From: Acidobacteriota bacterium
Lineage (GTDB): Bacteria; Acidobacteriota; Terriglobia; Terriglobales; Acidobacteriaceae
Direction of reading: 5' to 3'
Length of the DNA: 64,000 nt
Assembly: GCA_018268895.1 (NCBI GenBank)
Contig: JAFDVP010000009.1
Coordinates: 105,757 to 169,756, forward strand
In this document: positions 1 through 8,271 of the stretch, piece by piece
Layout of the letters: every line of letters starts with the position of its first letter
Numbering within the stretch: the stretch's first letter is position 1
Position numbers and translations under genes: made by a program
Notes under the pieces: model-generated
The model's database searches: none
What the model was told of the DNA's origin: nothing
Seen by the model: only the letters and a program-made list of their open reading frames with translations

Positions 1-1
1 G

Positions 2-1060
2 CCTCCTCACCTTCGAGACTATAGCGGGCTCTATCAGAATGATCCGCGGGCTGCATCTTTGCAGTGGTTCAAGAAAGCGAAGTTTGGGCTGTTCATGCAC
101 TACGGGCTGTACAGCCAGCTTGGGCGCGGCGAATGGGTGATGCTGCGGGAGAAGATTCCTCTGACGCAATACGAGCTCTTGCAGAAGAGCTTCAATCCAT
201 CGAAGTTCAACGCGGACGAGATCACAGACTGCGCAATAGCTGCGGGGATGAAGTACGTAAATCTGACCTCGAAGCACCATGAGGGCTTTTGCCTGTTTCG
301 CACGGCGCAGACGAACTACTCGAGCGTGGCTTCGCCGGCGAAGAGGGATCTGGTTGGGGAGCTTGCCGAGGCGTGTCACAGCAAGGGGCTTGGGCTCTTT
401 CTGTATTACTCAGCAGGAGCGGACTGGCACCATCCTTACTTCTGCGATCCGAGCGCGGGATGGGAGTTCTTTCGTCCCGGGTATGCGGAGAGGCCTGCTC
501 AGTACAAGTGGAGGAAGGATTCCGATACCTCGATCTACATCGACTATGTGCGCAGGCAATTGCGAGAACTACTGACGCAGTATGGGCCGATCGCCGGTAT
601 CTGGTTTGATCCGGTAATGGGATATTACGCGCGGCCCGATTTGTTTCCGATGGATGAGATCTATCAGGAGATACGAAGCCTCCAGCCTGCGTGCCTGGTC
701 TCCTTTAAGCAGGGCGCGACGGGTGGGGAGGACTTTGCCGCACCGGAGCGGCAGGCAGCAAAAATCGGAGTGCATGACAGTGTGTTGCTGGAAAGGCGGA
801 AGATGGGGGCCGAAACCGCGAAGCATGCGTGGATGAGCAATCGCCTGAAGCCGATGGAGATCTGCGATACGTTTCAGGAAGGGAAGTGGGGATATAACAA
901 GAGCGAGGACGGGAAGCATCGCGGCAGGAAAGAAGTGCTTGCGATGCTCGCAGCTGCGAGAGAGAAGAACGCGAACCTGCTGCTGAATACAGGTCCGCTG
1001 CCGGATGGCTCTCTGCCAGAAGAGGATCGCGAGACTCTGCGATCGCTACGGAGCATATGA
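2..1060 (+). CDS. Alpha-L-fucosidase, GH29 family (5' end outside window)
   Basis: Retaining fucosidase that would remove terminal alpha-L-fucose from glycans. The frame is open to the left edge, so the N-terminus, including any signal peptide, is missing; a start near position 59 would be only an internal TTG. Seen: the GH29 N-terminal block KFGLFMHYGLYS, the KHHEGFCLF block typical of the family, and IWFDP, whose Asp (codon 608-610) aligns with the GH29 nucleophile. The family C-terminal LLLNTGPLPDG motif is present and the protein ends soon after, so no C-terminal beta domain is attached. It lies 58 bp upstream of a sulfatase in the same direction, which suggests an operon for sulfated fucose-containing polysaccharide. 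The family call is strong; the exact substrate is inferred. Confidence 0.9.
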   Translation, partial: PPHLRDYSGLYQNDPRAASLQWFKKAKFGLFMHYGLYSQLGRGEWVMLREKIPLTQYELLQKSFNPSKFNADEITDCAIAAGMKYVNLTSKHHEGFCLFRTAQTNYSSVASPAKRDLVGELAEACHSKGLGLFLYYSAGADWHHPYFCDPSAGWEFFRPGYAERPAQYKWRKDSDTSIYIDYVRRQLRELLTQYGPIAGIWFDPVMGYYARPDLFPMDEIYQEIRSLQPACLVSFKQGATGGEDFAAPERQAAKIGVHDSVLLERRKMGAETAKHAWMSNRLKPMEICDTFQEGKWGYNKSEDGKHRGRKEVLAMLAAAREKNANLLLNTGPLPDGSLPEEDRETLRSLRSI

Positions 1061-1118
1061 ACGCGGTAAGGCACAGAGCAAAAGTGCAGGCCGAGATCCC
1101 ACAAGAAGGCTGGTGTCG

Positions 1119-2597
1119 ATGATGGATAGGCGGAAGTTTATTGGGCTCATGGGTACGGGGATTGCTACGGCAGGGAATGCATCAACGCTGGGCGCGCTGC
1201 AGGACTCTTCGGCCCGTGCGGGGGGCCGGCCGAATTTCCTCTTCGTTATCTGCGACGATCTGGCCTTTCGGACAATTGGATCATTGAACAATCACGAGGT
1301 CCATACCCCGAATCTCGACCGGCTTTCCGCGTCGGGGTGTACGTTCACGCACTGCTTTCATCAGGGATCGTGGAGCGCGGCGGTTTGCGTGCCGAGTCGC
1401 ACGATGCTGAACAGCGGCCTGGGTGCCTTTCGGGCGCAAGCGGGACTCGACGATGTGCCCACGTGGGGGCAGACACTGGGCAACGCAGGGTATGACACGT
1501 ACATCTGCGGCAAGTGGCATCTCGACCCCACAGTGCTGCAGCGGAGCTTCAAAGAGATGGGGCCGATAGGGCCGGGAATGTTTGAGTCAACACCGATAAG
1601 TGGTGCTGCCTATAATCGTCCGAGCCCAGGCAATACGTGGGAGCCGTGGGATGAAACGCAGAAGGGACACTGGGTCCACACGAGTTTGTGGCGTAACGAG
1701 AAGTTGGACCGGATCGAACACGCCGATGTGCTTTATACGGATTACTTTGTCGATCATCTGCTGAACAAGGCTGCGAAGCGTGATGCTCCCTTCTTTATGT
1801 ACCTCGGACTCAATTCTCCTCATGATCCGCGGCAATCCTTCAAGGAAGATCTTGCGCTGTATCCGCAGGACAAGATCGAGATTCCACCGAATTTTCTGCC
1901 TGAGCATCCATTCGACCAGGGTGACAGCAGGATTCGCGATGAGGTGCTTGCGCCATTTCCGCGCACGAAAGAGGCGGTGCAACTGCATCGGCGAGAGTAC
2001 TACGCACTGATTACATTGCTGGATGCGCAGGTCGGCAGAGTTCTGGATGCGCTGCAGCGCTCAGGAAAAGCGTCGAATACGTATGTGATTTTTACTGCCG
2101 ACCATGGGCTTGCTGTTGGGGAGCATGGGTTGATGGGCAAGCAGAACCTATATGACTGTAGTGTGCGGATGCCGCTGTTAATCGCGGGGCCGGGAGTTAC
2201 GCCCGGAAGCCGTGTCGATGAACTGGTGTATCAGCACAGCATGTATGCGACGACGTGCGAGCTGGCGAAGGCGCCAGTGCCGGATGCAGTGCAATTCCCG
2301 AGCCTCGTTTCACTGTTGCATGGCAGCAACCGAGCTGTTCACGAGGCGATCTTCTGCTATTACAGGGATTTTCAGCGGATGGTTCGTACAAAGAAATACA
2401 AGTTCATCGTGTATCCGAAGATCCAGCGTGTACAGCTCTTCGATGTGGAGAGCGACCCGTGGGAGATGCATGACCTCTCGAATGACTCCGCGCACGCTTC
2501 GACGAAACAGGAGATGAGCCAGTTGTTGGTCAGGATGCAGAAGGATCTCGACGATCCTATGCTGCGCGGAAAAAGCACGGCAGGCGCAGAGGGCTGA
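1119..2597 (+). CDS. Sulfatase with Tat signal (S1 family)
   Basis: Formylglycine-dependent sulfatase of 492 residues, probably periplasmic. The start at 1119 (an ATG-ATG pair) is preceded by AAGAAGG and is followed at once by DRRKFIGLMG, a twin-arginine export motif. The core opens with NFLFVICDDL (metal-binding Asp pair) and contains CVPSR at residues 90-94, the C-x-P-S-R sequence whose Cys is oxidised to formylglycine. GKWHLDP and the FTADHGLAVGEHG block are further S1 sulfatase signatures. It sits between the fucosidase and a second sulfatase with short gaps, so all three are probably cotranscribed. No formylglycine-generating enzyme or anSME is encoded in the window. The substrate sulfate ester cannot be read from the sequence; fucan sulfate is a reasonable guess from the neighbours. 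Confidence 0.9.
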   Translation: MMDRRKFIGLMGTGIATAGNASTLGALQDSSARAGGRPNFLFVICDDLAFRTIGSLNNHEVHTPNLDRLSASGCTFTHCFHQGSWSAAVCVPSRTMLNSGLGAFRAQAGLDDVPTWGQTLGNAGYDTYICGKWHLDPTVLQRSFKEMGPIGPGMFESTPISGAAYNRPSPGNTWEPWDETQKGHWVHTSLWRNEKLDRIEHADVLYTDYFVDHLLNKAAKRDAPFFMYLGLNSPHDPRQSFKEDLALYPQDKIEIPPNFLPEHPFDQGDSRIRDEVLAPFPRTKEAVQLHRREYYALITLLDAQVGRVLDALQRSGKASNTYVIFTADHGLAVGEHGLMGKQNLYDCSVRMPLLIAGPGVTPGSRVDELVYQHSMYATTCELAKAPVPDAVQFPSLVSLLHGSNRAVHEAIFCYYRDFQRMVRTKKYKFIVYPKIQRVQLFDVESDPWEMHDLSNDSAHASTKQEMSQLLVRMQKDLDDPMLRGKSTAGAEG

Positions 2598-2613
2598 TTC
2601 AGGAGAGACAGGC

Positions 2614-4125
2614 ATGACGCAGTCGCGACGCGAGTTTTTGAAAACTGCGATGAACGCAGGTATGGGAGCTGGCCTGGCATCGTTTGCCGATGCTGCCGAG
2701 GGGGTAACGCCTGCGCGTCAAGGTCGGGCGACGTCCGAGGCGGAGACGCGAAAGCCGAATATCCTTCTTCTGCTGCCGGACCAATGGCGGTTCGATTGGA
2801 TGAGCACGAACCGCGAATTGGAGATCAGTACGCCGAATCTCGACCGGCTGCGCTGTATGGGCACATCGTTTCCCAGCGCCTTCGTGGCATCGCCGTTGTG
2901 TGCTCCTTCGAGAGCGTGCCTGGCATCAGGTATGGAATACGACAGGGCAATGACACCGAATAACGATTGCGACTATCCGTATGCGGCGCTGCCGACGTTT
3001 TACTCGTCGCTGAGGGCGAGCGGATACCACGTGCTTGGTTGCGGTAAATTCGATCTGAACAAGGGCGCGGACTGGTGGGGGCTTGACGGAAAATGGCGCT
3101 TGAATGCGCTCGGTTTCTCCGACGGGATTAACAATGCAGGCAAGATCGATCAGTTGATTGGCTATGAGTTGAACAACAACCATCCTGCTGACCCTTATCT
3201 CAGCTTTCTCGATCAAAGACGATTGCTTGAGGAACATCTCGACGATTTGAAAAAGAGGATCAAGGGGCACTATGCGGCTACTTATCCGACCCCGCTGCCG
3301 GAGGAGGCATACTGCGATAACTGGCTTGCGGGGAATGGACTGAAGCTTCTGGACGAAGCGCCGAAGGATAAGCCCTGGTTTCTACAGGTGAACTGGACGG
3401 GACCGCATAATCCGGTGGACATAACGGCGCGGATGGAGACGGGAGCGCGCGGACTAAAAATGCCCAAGGTGAATGGAACGAATGAGTATGATGCCGCAAC
3501 GAACCAGCGTATCCGGCAGAACTATACGGCGATGTGCAGCAATATTGACCGAATGATCGGGCAGTATCTCGACAAGCTTTCGAGTATGGGGCAGCTTGAG
3601 AACACGGTAGTGATCTTCAGCAGCGACCATGGAGACATGCTTGGCGATCAGGGATTGTGGGGGAAGATCGTTCCATACCAGCCTTCGGCTTGTGTGCCGC
3701 TGATTGCCGTGGGGCCGGGGATCCGCAAGGGGACAAGTAGCCATGCGTTGGTCAGTATCATGGACTTTGCTGCCACCTTCCTGGATTATGCAGGGCTGAA
3801 ACCTTCAGCAACGATGGACAGCCGCTCGCTGCGGCCTCTGTTTGAAGGGAAAACGGAGACCCACCGCGAGGTGGTCTACTCGGGGCTGGGGGGATGGAGG
3901 ATGGTCTGTGACGGCCGATACAAAGCGATTACAGGTTATGACGTGAAGTCGCGACATACGAAGCCAACCTGGACGATTTATTCGCGGGAGGTGAAAGGAA
4001 CTCCGCCTGCCGTGTTTGATCTTGAGCAGGACCCATCGGAACATGTCGATTTGTATGCCAAAATGCCGATGCGGGCAAAAAGTCTTTTGCAGCTACTCGA
4101 AGAACGAAGGACAGCCGCGGTATAG
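2614..4125 (+). CDS. Second Tat-exported sulfatase (S1 family)
   Basis: Sulfatase of 503 residues, 16 bp after the previous one and preceded by a clear AGGAGAG ribosome site. The N-terminus SRREFLKTAM is a twin-arginine export signal. NILLLLPDQWRFDW is the N-terminal metal-binding segment; CAPSR at residues 96-100 is the formylglycine motif; SSDHGDMLGDQGLWGK is the second metal/sulfate block. It differs substantially from its neighbour (DQWR versus DDLA opening, CAPSR versus CVPSR), so the two probably act on different sulfate positions or linkages and are not a recent duplication. A strong hairpin follows the stop at 4159-4186 and ends the operon. Confidence 0.9.
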   Translation: MTQSRREFLKTAMNAGMGAGLASFADAAEGVTPARQGRATSEAETRKPNILLLLPDQWRFDWMSTNRELEISTPNLDRLRCMGTSFPSAFVASPLCAPSRACLASGMEYDRAMTPNNDCDYPYAALPTFYSSLRASGYHVLGCGKFDLNKGADWWGLDGKWRLNALGFSDGINNAGKIDQLIGYELNNNHPADPYLSFLDQRRLLEEHLDDLKKRIKGHYAATYPTPLPEEAYCDNWLAGNGLKLLDEAPKDKPWFLQVNWTGPHNPVDITARMETGARGLKMPKVNGTNEYDAATNQRIRQNYTAMCSNIDRMIGQYLDKLSSMGQLENTVVIFSSDHGDMLGDQGLWGKIVPYQPSACVPLIAVGPGIRKGTSSHALVSIMDFAATFLDYAGLKPSATMDSRSLRPLFEGKTETHREVVYSGLGGWRMVCDGRYKAITGYDVKSRHTKPTWTIYSREVKGTPPAVFDLEQDPSEHVDLYAKMPMRAKSLLQLLEERRTAAV

Positions 4126-4158
4126 TCGCTCGTTTCAGGCGGAGTGGCCGCTGCCGGG

Positions 4159-4186
4159 AAAGTGACGGGAGAGCAACCGTCACTTT
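4159..4186. terminator. Hairpin between convergent sulfatase and Crp-family genes
   Basis: Perfect 10-bp stem AAAGTGACGG / CCGTCACTTT with an 8-nt loop, lying between two converging genes. The A- and T-rich stem ends would allow it to work as a terminator in either direction. Confidence 0.7.
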
Positions 4187-4278
4187 GCGAGCAATGATCA
4201 TGCACGTCTGTTCAATCCGTTTCTGCCGGCAATTGCTGCAAACCTCTCAATCAGGCAAACCGTAGCGAAATGTAATTG

Positions 4279-5025
4279 TCAGGGTGTTTCGTCATTGCCC
4301 GTTTGTTGCAGCCTATCCCCGTTTGCAATTCGTTGCTTATAACGATTTTCCGAGTAGAGATTCAGAGCATGGAAATTTTTGATCGTTACAGAACGTCGCT
4401 TGATCGTGACCATCCCGTCGTGCTGGAGACGCGCCAGTGCGCGAGAGACGACATCCCGCACGGAGCCGATACGGATCGCGATCTCATGATTGGAGAGGGC
4501 TAGCTTAAATGTTGAATGACCGCGTGCATCGACCCCAGCGCTCCTCGCTTCATTCAGCAGGAGCAAGGCAAGCCGTTGACCAACCTCGTGGAAGGACAAT
4601 GCCTCTACCAGCTGAGCGTGCCGCCTCACTCGTCCTGCCATCAGCGTCAGCGCCTTAAGTGCGAAGGCCGGGTATTCCAGACAGAAAGCATGAATGTCCA
4701 GCTTGTTGATAAAGAGGACTTCGGTAGCCTCTTCGGCGATCGCAGAAGCTGGGTATGGCCCATTATCGAACACAGGGACCTCGCCAATGGTTGCGCCGGC
4801 GGTATCCACGTGCATGACTTGTTCGCGGCCTTCGGTATTGTGCCGGAAGACGCGCACTTTACCGCTTACAACTGCGAACAGCCCCTTTGCCGCATCACCG
4901 GAAAAGAACAGCATCTCCCCGGGTTGAAATTGCATTTCCGTGGCTCGCTGCGCAAGCCTGGCAATCCCTTCGAGATTGACTTCACTGAATAGGGTAGTGC
5001 GGCGTAACGCAGCGATCCTTTCCAT
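4279..5025 (-). CDS. Crp/Fnr-family transcription regulator
   Basis: 248-residue regulator. The start at 5025 is chosen because AGGAGAG lies just upstream of ATGGAAAGG; the frame extends 14 codons further without support. Residues about 10-130 form a cyclic-nucleotide-binding-like beta-roll (FSGDAAKGLFAVVSGKVRVF, then IGEVPVFD), and residues about 150-235 form a Crp-type winged helix with recognition segment GSVRDVVSRALARLQHDG. The N-terminal cysteines that hold the Fnr iron-sulfur cluster are absent and the cAMP-contact Arg/Ser set is not clear, so it resembles the NO- or redox-responsive DNR/NnrR side of the family more than Fnr or Crp themselves. It is divergent from the cupin-oxidase-ferredoxin genes and probably controls them. 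Confidence 0.85.
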   Translation of the reverse strand: MERIAALRRTTLFSEVNLEGIARLAQRATEMQFQPGEMLFFSGDAAKGLFAVVSGKVRVFRHNTEGREQVMHVDTAGATIGEVPVFDNGPYPASAIAEEATEVLFINKLDIHAFCLEYPAFALKALTLMAGRVRRHAQLVEALSFHEVGQRLALLLLNEARSAGVDARGHSTFKLALSNHEIAIRIGSVRDVVSRALARLQHDGMVTIKRRSVTIKNFHALNLYSENRYKQRIANGDRLQQTGNDETP

Positions 5026-5048
5026 TTCTCTCTCCTGGCAACGCTTTC

Positions 5049-5063
5049 CTTGTACGACACAAG
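5049..5063. promoter_or_regulatory. Candidate Crp/Fnr-type operator in the divergent promoter
   Basis: Perfect inverted repeat CTTGT-N5-ACAAG located 24 bp upstream of the regulator start and about 80 bp before the cupin gene. It resembles Crp/Fnr half-sites (TTG...CAA), but the TTG-to-CAA spacing is 7 rather than the usual 8, so assignment is tentative. Confidence 0.35.
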
Positions 5064-5143
5064 TCATAGCACATCTGACGACCGCGGAGTAGTTTCGGTG
5101 TCAAAGCGAGAGAAGCAAACAGGCCGGATCTGATAGTGAGGGA

Positions 5144-5746
5144 ATGATGCTCAAGCACAATCTAAACAATTTAATTGAATTCGACACACGCAGATTCAAT
5201 CCCAAGGTCCTGGCCAACGACCAGGGTTACCGTATGGTGCTCCTGAGCATAAAGGCCGGCCAGTCCGTTCCCGAACACATGACATCGGGAAAGGTTACGG
5301 TATATGTCATTCGCGGAAGCATTACCTTCTATGAGCAGAATATCCCCTGCGAGATGCGTTCTGGAGAAGTGATCGGCATCGATGCCGGGGTCAAGCATCG
5401 TGTTGAAGCGCACGAAGATTCGGCACTTCTGGTGCTCGCGACGGGAGAAACAAGAAGAGAGCCTGTTGCCCTGGACGATGAGATCGACATCCGCGCGGTG
5501 CCGCGCCCGCAACGCCACCCACTCATCTTTGCGAAGTTCGATTCTTTGGCCGTGGGCGGTTCGTTCCGGTTGCTCAACGACCACGATCCCGTGCCCTTAA
5601 GTCAGCAGTTCGAGAGTTTCCGGCGTGGGCAAGCAGCGTGGGAATATCTTGAGCGCGGCCCCAATAATTTTCGTATAAGAATTACGAAGATATCTTCTCA
5701 GAATACGCCGGACACCTTGCTTGCAAGCGCCCGATCGCCAGCTTGA
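5144..5746 (+). CDS. Cupin-DUF2249 fusion protein
   Basis: 200-residue cytoplasmic protein with no signal peptide. Residues about 30-105 form a cupin barrel (GQSVPEHMTSGKVTVYVIRG, GEVIGIDAGVKHRVEA), with the His and Glu positions typical of a metal-binding cupin partly kept. Residues about 115-185 match DUF2249 (DIRAVPRPQRHPLIFAKFDSL, then FRLLNDHDPVPL), a small domain known from proteins encoded beside denitrification, NO-related and terminal-oxidase genes. It is the first gene of a probable operon with the oxidase subunit and the ferredoxin and is divergent from the Crp-family gene. The fusion suggests a sensor or accessory protein for the oxidase or for NO chemistry; the function is unproven. 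Confidence 0.75.
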   Translation: MMLKHNLNNLIEFDTRRFNPKVLANDQGYRMVLLSIKAGQSVPEHMTSGKVTVYVIRGSITFYEQNIPCEMRSGEVIGIDAGVKHRVEAHEDSALLVLATGETRREPVALDDEIDIRAVPRPQRHPLIFAKFDSLAVGGSFRLLNDHDPVPLSQQFESFRRGQAAWEYLERGPNNFRIRITKISSQNTPDTLLASARSPA

Positions 5747-5797
5747 ACCAGAGATCGCGCAGTAGAGCCGTGTCAATCCAAGTCATAAGGGGAAGTG

Positions 5798-7453
5798 ATG
5801 GCAACGACACCAGTAATAGCGTCAGCCCTACCGGCAAGAAATTATCTCAATAACGGATTTGGTCTTAAATCATGGCTACTTACGCAAGACCATAAGCGTA
5901 TCGCCATTCTCTATGTCCTCACGACGAGCTTTTTCTTCACTATTGGAGGACTGGCCGCAGCCCTGATCCGGTTGGAATTGCTGACTCCCGCAGGCGACCT
6001 TATGGCTGCCGACACCTATAACAAGCTGTTCTCCATTCACGGCATCATCATGGTCTTTTTCTTCCTGGTGCCGGTGGCGCCGGCGGTGCTGGGAAATTTT
6101 CTGATACCTCTGATGATTGGCGCTCGGGATGTCGCCTTCCCGAAGATCAATCTTCTGAGCTGGTATCTCTTCGTTATTGGAGGCAGCATTGAACTATGTT
6201 CGATGGTCACCGGCGGCGTGGATACGGGGTGGACCTTCACTACTCCCCTCAGTACGCATTACCTGAACAGTAATGTCGTCAGCGCGGCCATGGGGATCTT
6301 TGTTGCAGGATTTTCTTCCATACTGACTGGCGTCAATTTCATCGTTACGATTCACCGAATGCGCGCCCCGGGAATGACCTGGTTCCGGTTGCCGCTCTTC
6401 GTCTGGTCCTATTACGCGACGTCGATTATCTTCGTTCTTGGAACGCCGGTCGTCGCGATAACGTTAGTGCTGGTTGTGTTGGAACGTGTCTTTGGAATAG
6501 GCGTTTTCAACCCTGCGTTGGGGGGAGACCCACTCCTGTTCCAGCATCTGTTCTGGTTCTATTCCCATCCCGCCGTATACATCATGATCTTGCCGGGAAT
6601 GGGAATCATGTCCGAGGTGATTGCGTGCTTCTGCAGGAAGCGTGTCTTCGGCTATACCGCAGTCGCATTTTCATCGGTCGCTATCGCTATCTTTAGCTTC
6701 TTCGTGTGGGCTCACCATATGTTCATTATGGGCATATCGAACTATTCGGCTTTGATGTTTTCGCTGATGAGTATGCTGGTCGCCATCCCTTCCGCAATCA
6801 AAGTGTTTAACTGGTCGGCGACGATGTACCGGGGCTCCATCAGCTTTACCACTCCCATGCTCTATGCTTTTGGTTTCATCGGACTTTTTACGATGGGCGG
6901 CATGACAGGGGTGATGCTCGCCTCTCTGGGCATGGATATCCAACTGACCGAGACCTATTTCATTGTGGCCCATTTCCACTACGTCATGGTGGGCGGCATG
7001 ATCAGCGCTTACATGGCCGGGTTGCATTTCTGGTGGCCAAAGATGACAGGAAGAATGTATTCAGAGCAGTTGGGGAAGCTCGCTGCCAGCACGCTTTTTA
7101 TCGGCTTCAACCTGACATTCTTTCCGCAGTTTGTTCTTGGCTATCTTGGCATGCCTCGGCGCTATCATTCCTATCCGCCGGAGTTCCAGGTGCTGAACGC
7201 CCTTTCAACTGCCGGCGCATCGATCCTCGCTATTGGTTATCTGTTGCCCGCGGTCTATCTCCTCTGGTCGTTGAAGTACGGAAAGATAGCAGGGAGCAAT
7301 CCATGGCGAGCGGCAGGGCTGGAATGGACAGTGCAATCGCCCCCCGTCACCGAAAACTTCCTGCAAACCCCGGTTGTTACAAGGGAGGCTTACGACTATG
7401 CAGAGATTGACAATCCAACCGTGGTAGCCAGTGAGTCGATCGCAGCGTCCTGA
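5798..7453 (+). CDS. Heme-copper oxidase subunit I, A2 type, orphan
   Basis: 551-residue, roughly 12-helix membrane protein. Seen: [10 protein letters not shown] (low-spin heme His), [13 protein letters not shown] (CuB His and the crosslinked Tyr), WAHHMF (two CuB His) and [11 protein letters not shown] (heme a3 and heme a His). Helix VI reads YSHPAVY where A1 oxidases have HPEVY: the D-channel Glu is Ala and the preceding Tyr-Ser pair is the hallmark of A2 oxidases. The full CuB ligand set and the Tyr mark an oxygen reductase rather than a nitric oxide reductase. GTG at 5795 is an alternative start; ATG 5798 follows AAGGGGAAG. No subunit II, III or IV or assembly gene is nearby; the partners are the cupin-DUF2249 protein and a ferredoxin. 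Confidence 0.93.
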   Translation: MATTPVIASALPARNYLNNGFGLKSWLLTQDHKRIAILYVLTTSFFFTIGGLAAALIRLELLTPAGDLMAADTYNKLFSIHGIIMVFFFLVPVAPAVLGNFLIPLMIGARDVAFPKINLLSWYLFVIGGSIELCSMVTGGVDTGWTFTTPLSTHYLNSNVVSAAMGIFVAGFSSILTGVNFIVTIHRMRAPGMTWFRLPLFVWSYYATSIIFVLGTPVVAITLVLVVLERVFGIGVFNPALGGDPLLFQHLFWFYSHPAVYIMILPGMGIMSEVIACFCRKRVFGYTAVAFSSVAIAIFSFFVWAHHMFIMGISNYSALMFSLMSMLVAIPSAIKVFNWSATMYRGSISFTTPMLYAFGFIGLFTMGGMTGVMLASLGMDIQLTETYFIVAHFHYVMVGGMISAYMAGLHFWWPKMTGRMYSEQLGKLAASTLFIGFNLTFFPQFVLGYLGMPRRYHSYPPEFQVLNALSTAGASILAIGYLLPAVYLLWSLKYGKIAGSNPWRAAGLEWTVQSPPVTENFLQTPVVTREAYDYAEIDNPTVVASESIAAS

Positions 7454-7489
7454 GTAATGTCAGGCTACAGACGGGAGAAGGGTAAATCT

Positions 7490-7753
7490 ATGGCATTTGT
7501 TATCGCCGAGCCATGCATTGGGACAAAAGACACCGCATGTGTCGATGCGTGCCCGGTAGACTGCATTCACCCGAAGAAGAGCGAAGAAGACTTTGGCGAA
7601 AGCCCCATGCTGTTCATCAATCCTGTTGAATGTATCGACTGCGGTGCCTGCGTACCTGCCTGCCCAGTAGCGGCGATCTATGCCGAAGGCGATGTGCCCG
7701 ATCGATGGGAAAAGTATGTGCGGATCAATGCAGAGCACTATGTAACAAAGTAG
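7490..7753 (+). CDS. fdxA: Seven-iron ferredoxin (3Fe-4S/4Fe-4S)
   Basis: 87-residue ferredoxin. The start at 7490 follows GGAGAAGG; an upstream in-frame ATG has no ribosome site. The first cluster motif is C-x7-C-x3-C-P (CIGTKDTACVDACPVDCIHP), the pattern of 3Fe-4S plus 4Fe-4S ferredoxins of the FdxA type, and the second is CIDCGACVPACP. The length is close to the family norm, slightly shortened at the C-terminus. It begins 36 bp after the oxidase gene. Such ferredoxins are soluble low-potential electron carriers and not normal donors of an A-type oxidase, so its presence here is noteworthy. Confidence 0.88.
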   Translation: MAFVIAEPCIGTKDTACVDACPVDCIHPKKSEEDFGESPMLFINPVECIDCGACVPACPVAAIYAEGDVPDRWEKYVRINAEHYVTK

Positions 7754-7953
7754 ATGGAGTGCCCGCGCTACCATCGACACTGAGACGCCCGGCACCAGCG
7801 TCTCCTCCACAATCCGGCAACGTCCTCCGGCGTACGAAAGCTCCGTGCTCGCTCCGGCCGCGCGCTTGCTGCAACATCCAACTCCACCCTAAATCCCTCC
7901 ACCGAAACGGCAACCACGCCATCCCTCATGAGGAGACCGCCTGAACAATGCAT
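7752..7953 (-). pseudogene. Remnant of an IS66-type transposase accessory ORF
   Basis: Two overlapping minus-strand frames look like pieces of one broken gene. One reads RIVEETLVPGVSVSMVARAL, very like the conserved helix-turn-helix segment of IS66 OrfA proteins; the other, just upstream, reads SVEGFRVELDVAASARPERA then SFRTPEDVAG. A frameshift separates them and the reading runs into the ferredoxin stop. No terminal inverted repeats are visible. The call rests on recognition of the first segment only. Confidence 0.4.
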
Positions 7954-8114
7954 CCCCGCCTATACGGCCTTCGTTGACGCTTACAGTTAAGAGTGAGGTT
8001 TTTACTGTCCGATTCGTTGGATGAGCTCCTCGCATCGATGGGTCGCAGGTTCCGCATTGCGTTTTACACTGGCGTTCTCCATGGCTTGGAGGTCATGGGC
8101 TTTTGGGAGACACC

Positions 8115-8271
8115 ATGCGAGGAACAATCGTTCTAATGGTATTTGTGAGTGCGAGCCTGACTTGGGGCCAGCAGGCGACGCAGTTGCCCGCCGAATGGGA
8201 TGACCGGGGTAAGCCCAGATATGAGAATGGCAGTCGACCAGCAACATGTTCGTTCCTCCGATGCATCGAAT
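8115..8271 (+). pseudogene. Truncated creatininase copy fused to foreign sequence
   Basis: The first 28 codons are a near copy of the start of the creatininase gene at 10920 (signal peptide MRGTIVLMVFVSASLTWG, then QQATQLPAEW). Homology stops at about 8200, where the sequence switches to the antisense of an amidohydrolase start like that at 27.2 kb. The frame continues through the foreign part and ends at a TAG at 8269-8271, giving a 52-residue chimera with an intact signal peptide. The upstream region from about 7993 is also duplicated (10788 onward), so the promoter was copied too. Confidence 0.75.

Noticed and set aside
5798..7453. Nitric oxide reductase (NorB) identity for the heme-copper subunit
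   Set aside because: The crosslink Tyr (HPAVY) and the oxidase-type channel residues are present; NorB lacks that Tyr.
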